A stretch of 64,000 nucleotides of DNA, taken from Candidatus Ruminococcus avistercoris. Its GTDB lineage: Bacteria; Bacillota; Clostridia; Lachnospirales; Lachnospiraceae. Under the pieces are notes generated by a model. It saw only the letters and a list, made by a program, of their open reading frames with translations. It did no database searches and had not been told where the DNA came from. Shown here one piece after another: positions 36,093 through 43,776 of the stretch (the stretch's first letter is position 1; each line of letters begins with the position of its first letter). Where the stretch lies: positions 1 to 64,000 of the forward strand of contig DWVJ01000031.1 in assembly GCA_019120315.1 (NCBI GenBank). Reading direction: 5' to 3'. A program made the position numbers and the translations under genes.

Positions 36093-37058
36093 ATGAGTGA
36101 ATTATTACACGTATCATCATCACCCCATGTCCGTTCAAAAATAACGACTAACGATATCATGCTGATGGTGGTGATTGCCCTGCTGCCGACGACCATTTTT
36201 GGTATTTATAATTTCGGGCCGCGGGCTTTGCTGCTGATCTTGCTCAGCGTTGCCACCTGCGTTCTGACAGAATATGTCTATGAAAAGCTGATGAAAAAGC
36301 CGGTGACGGTGAAAGACTTCAGCGCTGTGGTAACCGGACTTTTGCTGGCCCTGAACCTGCCGGCATCCGTTTCCTGGTTTGTTCCGGTGATCGGCGGCAT
36401 CTTTGCCATCCTGATCGTAAAACAGCTTTTCGGGGGCCTTGGACAAAATTTCATGAACCCGGCTCTGGCAGCCAGATGTTTCCTGTTGATTTCCTTTTCC
36501 GGACAGATGACCGATTTTTCTGTGCCAAAGGGCGCCTGGGGCAACATTGCCGTGGATACCGTATCCGGCGCCACGCCCCTTGCCTTGCTGAAAAGCGGCG
36601 AGACAGCAGACGTGCTCAGTCTTTTTATCGGAAACGTGCAGGGAACCATCGGCGAAACCTCTGCCATCGCCATCCTCATCGGCGCCATCTTTTTGCTGTG
36701 CATGAAAATTATTGATCTTAGGATTCCTCTGACCTATCTGGCCAGCTTCGTGATTTTCATTGCGATTTTCGGCGGCCACGGGCTGGATCCCAACTATATC
36801 CTGGGGCATCTTTTCGGCGGCGGTCTGATGCTGGGCGCCTGGTTCATGGCGACGGACTATGTCACCTCGCCCATCACCAAAAAAGGCCAGATTGTCTACG
36901 GTGTGATTCTCGGTGTGCTGACCGGACTGTTCCGGCTTTTCGGAGGCTCTGCCGAGGGTGTTTCCTATGCGATCATCTTCAGCAATCTGCTGGTACCTCT
37001 CATTGAGCGGGTAACCATGCCGACTGCCTTTGGCAAAGGAGGGAAACAGAATGGGTAA
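36093..37058 (+). CDS. rnfD: Rnf complex subunit D
   Basis: Integral membrane flavin subunit of the Rnf ion pump, 321 residues with about nine helices. The segment DTVSGATPLA contains the Thr that receives FMN covalently from ApbE in this family. The ribosome binding site GAGGAGAGG precedes ATG 36093. It overlaps rnfG by 8 bp. Confidence 0.96.
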   Translation: MSELLHVSSSPHVRSKITTNDIMLMVVIALLPTTIFGIYNFGPRALLLILLSVATCVLTEYVYEKLMKKPVTVKDFSAVVTGLLLALNLPASVSWFVPVIGGIFAILIVKQLFGGLGQNFMNPALAARCFLLISFSGQMTDFSVPKGAWGNIAVDTVSGATPLALLKSGETADVLSLFIGNVQGTIGETSAIAILIGAIFLLCMKIIDLRIPLTYLASFVIFIAIFGGHGLDPNYILGHLFGGGLMLGAWFMATDYVTSPITKKGQIVYGVILGVLTGLFRLFGGSAEGVSYAIIFSNLLVPLIERVTMPTAFGKGGKQNG

Positions 37059-37653
37059 AATTATCAAAGATACTGCCGTACTGCTGGTGATCACGCTGGT
37101 AGCCGGTTTTCTGCTTGGACTGGTTTACGATATTACGCTGGAACCCATCGCGCACCAGGAAGAACTGGCCAACGCCAAGGCCTGTCAGGAAGTTTTTTCC
37201 GATGCGACGGATTTTACGGATGTACAGACAGATCTGGATACGCTCAATCAGAATCTGAAAGAAAACGGTCTTGAATATGTGACGGTGGACGCGGTCATGG
37301 AGGCAAGCGACGACAGCGGTCAGATGCTGGGATATGTGCTGACGGTGACCGACAGCGAAGGATACGGCGGCGATATCCAGCTCTCCATGGGGGTACGGAT
37401 GGACGGCACGCTCAACGGCATCTCGATTTTGAGCATCAGCGAGACGGCCGGCCTGGGTATGAACGCCGACACCGATGCGTTTAAGAGCCAGTTCGCGGAT
37501 AAAAACGTGGAACAGTTTACTTATACGAAAAACGGTGCATCCGCGGATAATGAAATCGACGCCATCAGCGGCGCAACCATCACCACCAACGCAGTGACCA
37601 ACGGCGTCAACGGCGGACTTCTCACATTTCAGTATCTGAAAGGAGGAAATTAA
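37051..37653 (+). CDS. rnfG: Rnf complex subunit G
   Basis: A 200-residue flavoprotein with one N-terminal membrane helix and a periplasm-facing FMN-binding domain. SGATITTNAV near the C-terminus carries the flavinylated Thr. ATG 37051 follows AAGGAGGG inside the end of rnfD; the longer frame from 37030 was rejected. The downstream ApbE protein would attach FMN to RnfG and RnfD. Confidence 0.96.
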   Translation: MGKIIKDTAVLLVITLVAGFLLGLVYDITLEPIAHQEELANAKACQEVFSDATDFTDVQTDLDTLNQNLKENGLEYVTVDAVMEASDDSGQMLGYVLTVTDSEGYGGDIQLSMGVRMDGTLNGISILSISETAGLGMNADTDAFKSQFADKNVEQFTYTKNGASADNEIDAISGATITTNAVTNGVNGGLLTFQYLKGGN

Positions 37654-37654
37654 G

Positions 37655-38377
37655 ATGAAACCGAACACACCGATCGAACGTCTCTATAACGGTATTATTA
37701 AAGAAAATCCCACTTTCGTGCTGATATTGGGTATGTGTCCCACGCTGGCCGTCACCACCTCCGCCATGAACGGCCTGGGAATGGGCCTTACCACCATGGT
37801 GATTCTTGCCATGTCCAATCTGATGATTTCGCTCCTGCGCAAAGTCATCCCGGACGGCGTTCGGATGCCTGCCTATATCGTAGTGGTGGCTTCCTTCGTA
37901 ACGATCTGCGAACTTCTGCTGGAGGGATTTCTTCCCAGTCTGTATGAAGCGCTGGGGCTTTACATCCCTCTGATCGTGGTAAACTGCATCATCCTGGGCC
38001 GTGCGGAAGCCTACGCCTCCAAAAACACGGTGGTGGCTTCTTTGTTTGACGGAATCGGTATGGGACTGGGCTTTACCATCGCGCTGACACTGATCGGCAT
38101 CTTTCGTGAGATCCTGGGCGCCGGACAGATCTTCGGCTTCCAGATTATGCCGGATGCCTATGAGCCCATTACCATTTTTATCCTGGCTCCCGGCGCTTTC
38201 TTCGTACTTGCCATGCTGATTGCTTTTCAGAACAGATTCAAGATCGGCAGCGCCCGCATAAACGAGGACGGCACTAAAGCCTGCTCCCGCAGCAGCTGCC
38301 TGAACTGTGCCAATACTCTGTGCGCGGGGAAAGCGGCAGACGCCGACGAAACAGAAAAAGGAGGTAGCGCGAAGTGA
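37655..38377 (+). CDS. rnfE: Rnf complex subunit E
   Basis: A 240-residue integral membrane subunit of the Rnf pump, with six predicted helices. Its family marks are NPTFVLILGMCPTLAVTTS near the start and NCIILGRAEAYASKN in the centre. The C-terminal tail is Cys-containing and hydrophilic (SRSSCLNCANTLC), more than most RnfE proteins have. Starts 1 bp after rnfG with AGGAGG. Confidence 0.96.
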   Translation: MKPNTPIERLYNGIIKENPTFVLILGMCPTLAVTTSAMNGLGMGLTTMVILAMSNLMISLLRKVIPDGVRMPAYIVVVASFVTICELLLEGFLPSLYEALGLYIPLIVVNCIILGRAEAYASKNTVVASLFDGIGMGLGFTIALTLIGIFREILGAGQIFGFQIMPDAYEPITIFILAPGAFFVLAMLIAFQNRFKIGSARINEDGTKACSRSSCLNCANTLCAGKAADADETEKGGSAK

Positions 38378-38949
38378 AAGAATTGATTATCATCGCCATC
38401 GGCGCAGCCATGGTAAACAACGTGGTTCTGAGCCAGTTTCTTGGACTGTGTGCCTTTCTTGGCGTATCCAAGAAAATTGACACGGCAGCGGGAATGGGAG
38501 CCGCGGTTATCTTCGTTATCACCCTTTCTTCCTTGTGCACCGGACTGATTTATGAATTTATCCTTGTCCCGCTGAATATGACTTATCTGAAAACCATTGC
38601 CTTCATTCTGGTGATCGCCGCACTGGTTCAGCTGGTGGAAATGGTGCTGAAAAAATCCATCCCGGCTCTTTATCATGCCCTGGGAGTTTACCTTCCCCTG
38701 ATTACCACCAACTGTGCCGTTCTCGGTGTGGCTTTGACAAACGTACAGAATGAATACAACATCCTGGAGGGGGTTGTCTGCGGATTCTCCACGGCCCTTG
38801 GCTTCATGATCGCCATTGTTTTGATGGCCGGTCTGCGCGAAAAAATGGAATACAACGATATCCCGGAATCTTTCCAGGGAATGCCCATCGTCCTGCTGAC
38901 AGCGGGTCTGATGTCCATCGCATTTTTTGGATTTTCCGGACTGGTATAG
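38374..38949 (+). CDS. rnfA: Rnf complex subunit A
   Basis: A 191-residue membrane subunit homologous to RnfE, with inverted topology. NNVVLSQFLGLCAFLGVSKK and ITTNCAVLGVAL are diagnostic. The GTG start at 38374 overlaps the rnfE stop (GTGA) and follows AAGGAGG. Part of the membrane ion channel core with RnfD and RnfE. Confidence 0.96.
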   Translation: MKELIIIAIGAAMVNNVVLSQFLGLCAFLGVSKKIDTAAGMGAAVIFVITLSSLCTGLIYEFILVPLNMTYLKTIAFILVIAALVQLVEMVLKKSIPALYHALGVYLPLITTNCAVLGVALTNVQNEYNILEGVVCGFSTALGFMIAIVLMAGLREKMEYNDIPESFQGMPIVLLTAGLMSIAFFGFSGLV

Positions 38950-38964
38950 GAAGGAGCGGATGAT

Positions 38965-39759
38965 ATGGAAATTATTATAGTATCTGCCGTTATCATCGGC
39001 GGAATCGGTCTTGTCATTGGCATTCTTCTGGGACTGGCCGGTAAAAAATTTGCTGTGGAAACTGACGAAAGAGAAACTGCGGTCAGAGAAGCGCTTCCTG
39101 GAAATAACTGCGGCGGATGCGGATATCCCGGCTGCGACGGTCTGGCGGCAGCCATTGTCAAAGGCAGCGCTCCGGTGGACGGATGTCCCGTGGGAGGCCC
39201 TCCCGTGGCAGCCGCAATCGGAGAGATCATGGGCCAGAAAGTGGAAGCTTCTGAACGCAAAGTGGCTTTTGTGCGGTGCGGAGGAAGCTGCTCCCTGGCC
39301 AAGAAAGAGTATGAATATTACGGAGTGGAAGACTGCGCCATGATGATTTATGTGCCCAACGGCGGCGCAAAAATCTGTAATGAAGGATGTCTTGGCTTTG
39401 GCACCTGCGTCAAAGCATGTCCCTTCGACGCGATCTCCATCATCGACGGACTGGCCGTGGTGGACCGTGAAAAATGCAAAGCCTGCGGCAAGTGTATCAA
39501 AGCATGTCCTCAGCATCTGATTGATCTGGTTCCCTATGACCAGAAAAGTCTGGTCAAATGCAAATGCTCGGATAAGGGCAAGGTCGTCATGACAGAATGT
39601 GACGCCGGATGCATCAGCTGTATGAAATGCATAAAAAACTGCCCGGAACAGGCCATGAAGATGGACGGCAATGTGGTTCGTATCGATTTTGACAAATGTA
39701 CCAACTGCGGAAGCTGTGTGGAAAACTGTCCGCGCCACTGTATTGTAAATGTATCGTAA
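38965..39759 (+). CDS. rnfB: Rnf complex subunit B
   Basis: Ferredoxin-docking subunit of Rnf, 264 residues. An N-terminal membrane helix is followed by the Fe-S motif NCGGCGYPGCDG. Several ferredoxin-type Cys clusters then follow (CLGFGTCVKACP, CKACGKCIKACP, CISCMKCIKNCP, CTNCGSCVENCP). It is the last of the six rnf genes and overlaps apbE by 11 bp. Confidence 0.97.
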   Translation: MEIIIVSAVIIGGIGLVIGILLGLAGKKFAVETDERETAVREALPGNNCGGCGYPGCDGLAAAIVKGSAPVDGCPVGGPPVAAAIGEIMGQKVEASERKVAFVRCGGSCSLAKKEYEYYGVEDCAMMIYVPNGGAKICNEGCLGFGTCVKACPFDAISIIDGLAVVDREKCKACGKCIKACPQHLIDLVPYDQKSLVKCKCSDKGKVVMTECDAGCISCMKCIKNCPEQAMKMDGNVVRIDFDKCTNCGSCVENCPRHCIVNVS

Positions 39760-40729
39760 AATCTTAAATCCGCTGCTTGGCATCCTGGCGGTATTGCTGC
39801 TGTGCGGATGCAGCCGGGATATGGCGGCATCCCGAACCGGTTTCTACTTTGATACGGTTATTGAAATCACAGCTTACGGAGAAAAAAGTGAAGAAGCGGT
39901 TGATCAATGCTTTAAACTGTGCGGTGAGATGGAACGTATTTTCAGCCCGACCCGCAGCGACAGCGAGCTGTACCGGGTCAATCACAGATCATCGGATAGG
40001 GTAACGGTATCCGATGATCTGGCCTGTGTAATCGAAGCCGGTCTGTCTTTTTACCGGCTTTCGGACGGAAAATTTGACATCACCATCGCCCCTGTCAGTT
40101 CCCTGTGGGATTTTAAAAGTGAAGATCCCCTGCTGCCGGATGAAGAGAAGCTAAAAGAAGCCGTCAGGAAAGTAGACGCTTCGCTGGTTCATCTGTCGGG
40201 AAATACCCTGACCTTCGACAGCGCGGATACCATGCTGGATCTTGGAGGTCTGGCCAAAGGCTATGCGGCGGATCAGCTGAAAGAATGCCTGGAATCCTAT
40301 GGTATCGAATCCGCCATAATCAATCTGGGCGGAAATGTGGTTGTGGTTGGACGGGAACCGGACGAAGGACTCTGGAAGGTGGGGATCCAAAAACCTTTTG
40401 GTCAGAGAAATGAACTGATCACTACCGTGGAAACCCAGGATCGTTCCGTCGTCTCCTCCGGCGTCTATGAGCGCTGTTTTGAGAAGGACGGCCGTCTGTA
40501 TTCTCATATATTGGATGCTTCCACCGGATATCCCGCCGATACGGATCTGTGGCAGGCCACGATCCTTTCAGATTCTTCTCTGACCGGCGACGGACTTTCC
40601 ACCGTATGCATTCTCCTGGGTTACGAAAAAGCTCGGGCGCTGACGGACACACTGGATGATATAGAAGCGATATTTGTACTAAAGGGCGGCCGTCTGGCCG
40701 AAGACATGGATAGTAATGAAGAAACGTGA
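39749..40729 (+). CDS. apbE: FAD:protein FMN transferase (ApbE), lipoprotein
   Basis: Attaches FMN from FAD to Thr residues of RnfG and RnfD. The 326-residue product has a lipoprotein signal with lipobox LLCGC at the N-terminus, the ApbE blocks FYFDTVIEITAYG, DLGGLAKGYAAD and SHILDASTGYPAD, and Asp/Thr metal sites in the last part. Its overlap with rnfB makes the link to Rnf maturation very strong. Confidence 0.95.
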   Translation: MYRKILNPLLGILAVLLLCGCSRDMAASRTGFYFDTVIEITAYGEKSEEAVDQCFKLCGEMERIFSPTRSDSELYRVNHRSSDRVTVSDDLACVIEAGLSFYRLSDGKFDITIAPVSSLWDFKSEDPLLPDEEKLKEAVRKVDASLVHLSGNTLTFDSADTMLDLGGLAKGYAADQLKECLESYGIESAIINLGGNVVVVGREPDEGLWKVGIQKPFGQRNELITTVETQDRSVVSSGVYERCFEKDGRLYSHILDASTGYPADTDLWQATILSDSSLTGDGLSTVCILLGYEKARALTDTLDDIEAIFVLKGGRLAEDMDSNEET

Positions 40730-41081
40730 GATCATTCTGGCAGCCGTCATTATACTGGCTGCATTGCTGCTGTGGGGGATCTTCCGGCTGACAGGCCGGT
40801 CCGGCGGCGATCTGCTGCGGATCACCGTAGACAATGAACAATATGGAGAATATCCTTTAAACCAGGATCAGACGATCCGGATCAATGATACCAATGTATG
40901 CGAAATCAGGAATGGAACCGTACGCATGACAGCTGCAGACTGCCCGGATCATCTGTGTATGGAATCAGCTCCCATCGATTCCGGTGGCGGTACCATTATC
41001 TGCCTGCCAAATAGGGTATTTCTGGAAGTGGTTTCCTCCGGCAGTACAAACTCTCTGACTCCCGATACGGTGACATCCTGA
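40716..41081 (+). CDS. NusG domain II-containing membrane protein
   Basis: A 121-residue protein with one N-terminal helix (about 6-26) and a small beta domain of the NusG_II type (ITVDNEQYGEYPLNQDQTIRI, then CPDHLCM). Such proteins commonly follow apbE and precede a Gx transporter in Firmicutes; the function is unknown, but the pattern suggests a role in flavin or quinone-related redox supply. It overlaps apbE by 14 bp. Confidence 0.85.
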   Translation: MKKREIILAAVIILAALLLWGIFRLTGRSGGDLLRITVDNEQYGEYPLNQDQTIRINDTNVCEIRNGTVRMTAADCPDHLCMESAPIDSGGGTIICLPNRVFLEVVSSGSTNSLTPDTVTS

Positions 41082-41094
41082 AAGGAAGATAAAT

Positions 41095-41607
41095 ATGTAT
41101 CGTAAAACAGCCATACTGGGACTGTGTTCTGCTCTGGCTATTCTCCTGGGATACGTGGAATCCCTGATCCCCCTTCTCCCTTCTGTCTACGGAATTAAGC
41201 TTGGGCTTTCCAATCTGATGATTGTTTTCATGCTTTATCTCTACGGCAGCCTGGAAGCTTTTGTGGTTTCCATGATCCGGATTATCGTGATCGGATTCCT
41301 TTTCGGCAATCTGTTCAGTATCCTGTTCAGCCTGGCCGGCGCATTGGCCAGCCTTCTTGTCATGTCCGCAGTCAAAAAAATACAAAGCATGGGAGTCATC
41401 GGCGTCAGTCTGACAGGAGGCGTCGCGCACAATATGGCTCAGATGGGTGTGGCCTGGTTTCTGGTATCCAGGATCCAGCTGCTTTACTATCTTCCGGTGC
41501 TGATGGCAGCAGGAGTCATCACCGGAATCATCATCGGGCTTGTCAGCCGGGAAATGCTCCGGCGGCTGTGTCCGCTGCTGGAAAAAGAAAAGGAGAAAGA
41601 AATATGA
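41095..41607 (+). CDS. Gx transporter family / heptaprenyl diphosphate synthase component I-like
   Basis: A 170-residue membrane protein with about five helices. The motifs GIKLGLSNLMIVFMLY and GGVAHNMAQMGVAW are typical of the Gx transporter (Hpre_diP_synt_I) family. Despite the family's old name it is a membrane transporter-like protein, not a polyprenyl synthase. It completes the apbE-NusG_II-Gx set and overlaps ruvA by 4 bp. Confidence 0.88.
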   Translation: MYRKTAILGLCSALAILLGYVESLIPLLPSVYGIKLGLSNLMIVFMLYLYGSLEAFVVSMIRIIVIGFLFGNLFSILFSLAGALASLLVMSAVKKIQSMGVIGVSLTGGVAHNMAQMGVAWFLVSRIQLLYYLPVLMAAGVITGIIIGLVSREMLRRLCPLLEKEKEKEI

Positions 41608-42215
41608 TTGTATATATCAAGGGAAAAACGGCGGCTGTGGGAAAGGATTACGCCATCGTGGAAAACGGCGGAATCGGATATCAGATCTTTATGCCCGGTT
41701 CCATGCTGGAATGTCTCCATGCGGGGATGGAAGTAAAGATTCACACCTATTACCACGTCCGGGAAGATGCGGTTTCCCTGTTTGGTTTCCTCACAGAAGG
41801 AGATCTGAATCTGTTCCGGCTGCTGATCGGCGTAAATGGTATCGGGCCGAAAGCGGCGCTGGGTATATTATCGGCGCTGACACCGGACGAAGTTCAGTTC
41901 GCCGTTTTGGCAGACGATGTGAACGCGCTGGCCAAAGCTCCCGGAATCGGAAAGAAAACGGCGCAGAAACTGATCCTGGAGCTGAAAGATAAATTAAATC
42001 TGGAAGAAGTTTTTGAGCAGAAACTAAACCGTGACGCCGTTTTGCCGGAACAATTGTCCCCTCAGGGGAACCCCTGTATCCAGGAAGCTGTCCAGGCTTT
42101 AGTATCCCTTGGCTATTCCAATTCGGAAGCGTTAAGAAGCGTCAGACAGGTGGAACCGGCTGACGATTTTGACACGGAACAGATCCTCAAAGCGGCTCTG
42201 AAAAACTTAGTGTAA
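41604..42215 (+). CDS. ruvA: Holliday junction DNA helicase subunit RuvA
   Basis: Tetramer that binds four-way DNA junctions and loads RuvB. The 203-residue product has the OB-fold start MIVYIKGKTAAVGKDYAIVE, two helix-hairpin-helix motifs (LLIGVNGIGPKAALGIL, LAKAPGIGKKTAQKLILEL) and the C-terminal RuvB-contact domain. ATG 41604 overlaps the previous stop as ATGA after AAGGAGA; the longer frame from 41568 was rejected. Confidence 0.96.
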   Translation: MIVYIKGKTAAVGKDYAIVENGGIGYQIFMPGSMLECLHAGMEVKIHTYYHVREDAVSLFGFLTEGDLNLFRLLIGVNGIGPKAALGILSALTPDEVQFAVLADDVNALAKAPGIGKKTAQKLILELKDKLNLEEVFEQKLNRDAVLPEQLSPQGNPCIQEAVQALVSLGYSNSEALRSVRQVEPADDFDTEQILKAALKNLV

Positions 42216-42233
42216 ACAGACAGGAACGGTAGT

Positions 42234-43241
42234 ATGGAAAAACGAATCATTACCACAGATATCACAGAAGAAGATATCCAGGCGGAGGGCAGTCTGCGTC
42301 CCCAGTCACTGGATGAATATATCGGGCAGGAAAAAACCAAGGAAAATCTGAAAATTTATATTGAGGCGGCAAAGCAAAGAAATGATCCTCTGGACCACGT
42401 GCTGTTTTACGGCCCTCCCGGCCTGGGAAAGACAACGCTGGCCGGCATCATCGCCAATGAAATGGGCGTCCACATGAAAGTAACTTCCGGGCCGGCGATC
42501 GAAAAGCCCGGCGAGATGGCCGCCATTTTAAACAGCCTGCAAAAAGGCGACATCCTTTTTGTGGATGAGATTCACCGTCTGAACCGGCAGGTGGAGGAGG
42601 TGCTTTATCCGGCCATGGAAGATTACGCCATTGATATCATGATCGGAAAAGGAGCGACTGCCCGTTCCATACGGCTGGATCTGCCGCCCTTTACTCTGGT
42701 GGGGGCCACCACAAGAGCCGGCCTTTTGACTGCTCCTTTAAGAGACCGTTTCGGCGTCATCCATCATCTGGAATTTTATACCGAAAAGGAGCTGGAATCC
42801 ATTATCTTTCATTCCGCGAAAATTCTTGGAGTGACCATAGAACCAAAAGGGGCGCAGGCTTTGGCCAGACGCTCCAGAGGAACGCCAAGGCTTGCCAACC
42901 GACTTTTAAAAAGAGTCCGTGATTTTGCTCAGATCAAGTATGACGGCGTCATCAGCGAAGAGGCCGCCGTCTATGCCCTGGATCTGCTGGAGGTGGATCA
43001 GTTTGGTCTGGACAGCCTGGACCGGAAAATTCTTTCCACCCTGATCGAAAAGTTTCAGGGCGGCCCGGCCGGACTGGATACGCTGGCGGCGGCCATCGGA
43101 GAAGACGCCGGCACCCTGGAAGATGTTTATGAACCTTATCTTTTGAAACACGGTTTTCTGAACAGGACGCCGCGGGGAAGATGCGCCACCCAGAAGGCCT
43201 ATGATCATCTGGGATTTGAAATGCCGGGAAACGCAGAATGA
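42234..43241 (+). CDS. ruvB: Holliday junction DNA helicase subunit RuvB
   Basis: AAA+ motor for branch migration. The 335-residue product has Walker [10 protein letters not shown] at 60-68, Walker B/DEIH in [10 protein letters not shown], sensor and arginine-finger regions, and the winged helix end ([20 protein letters not shown]). The start is 18 bp after ruvA. No ruvC is adjacent, as is usual in Firmicutes, where RecU resolves junctions. Confidence 0.97.
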   Translation: MEKRIITTDITEEDIQAEGSLRPQSLDEYIGQEKTKENLKIYIEAAKQRNDPLDHVLFYGPPGLGKTTLAGIIANEMGVHMKVTSGPAIEKPGEMAAILNSLQKGDILFVDEIHRLNRQVEEVLYPAMEDYAIDIMIGKGATARSIRLDLPPFTLVGATTRAGLLTAPLRDRFGVIHHLEFYTEKELESIIFHSAKILGVTIEPKGAQALARRSRGTPRLANRLLKRVRDFAQIKYDGVISEEAAVYALDLLEVDQFGLDSLDRKILSTLIEKFQGGPAGLDTLAAAIGEDAGTLEDVYEPYLLKHGFLNRTPRGRCATQKAYDHLGFEMPGNAE

Positions 43242-43251
43242 AAAGAAAAGG

Positions 43252-43280
43252 TTGTTTTTCCTGGATTTTCTATTTATAAT
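43252..43280 (+). promoter_or_regulatory. sigma-A promoter of zapA
   Basis: TTGTTT (43252-43257) and TATAAT (43275-43280) with a 17-bp spacer lie between ruvB and zapA. Confidence 0.7.
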
Positions 43281-43312
43281 AGAGACAGAGAAAAAGGATG
43301 GAGGTAAGCCAA

Positions 43313-43693
43313 GTGCCTACAAAAAATACAACACAGGTTCTCATTGGAGGAAAAATCGTCAAGCTGAGCGGATATGAGAGTGAAGAATATCTGCAGAAAG
43401 TCGCCGCTTATCTGAATCACAAGCTGGCGGAGCTGAGTGAACTGCCTGGCTACAACCGGCAGCCTGTAGAGACAAAGAGTACTTTGCTGAGCCTGAATAT
43501 CGCAGACGATTATTTCAAAGCGAAACGGCAGGCGGAAGTATTTGAGGAGGATTCCCAGGAAAAAGACAAGGAAGTCTATGAACTGAAGCATCAGCTGATT
43601 GACGCGCAGATCAAACTGGAAAACGCCAAGAAGGAACTGGATGCGCTAAGGCAGGAATATGAGAAACTTCAGGGAGAAAAAAAGAAAGCTTAA
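43313..43693 (+). CDS. zapA: cell division protein ZapA
   Basis: A 126-residue protein that bundles FtsZ filaments. The N-terminal ZapA globular domain (VLIGGKIVKLSGYESEEYLQ) is followed by a long coiled coil (about 75-126). GTG 43313 was preferred because GGAGGT lies 7 bp upstream; an in-frame ATG at 43298 has poor spacing. Alone under its own promoter. Confidence 0.9.
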   Translation: MPTKNTTQVLIGGKIVKLSGYESEEYLQKVAAYLNHKLAELSELPGYNRQPVETKSTLLSLNIADDYFKAKRQAEVFEEDSQEKDKEVYELKHQLIDAQIKLENAKKELDALRQEYEKLQGEKKKA

Positions 43694-43776
43694 AATAATG
43701 AATAACAGGGGGATTGCTTTTGACAGGTAATCTCCTTCTTATTTTCCATGGAAAGCAAAGAGGAGAAATAAAAACC

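Noticed and set aside
35146-36138. 330-codon minus-strand frame inside rnfC
   Set aside because: Shadow of rnfC; the real frame carries the Fe-S motifs.
38227-39783. 518-codon open frame on the minus strand across rnfA and rnfB
   Set aside because: It lies fully antisense to well-recognised rnf genes, has no ribosome binding site, and its His/Gln/Phe-rich product is typical of a shadow frame.
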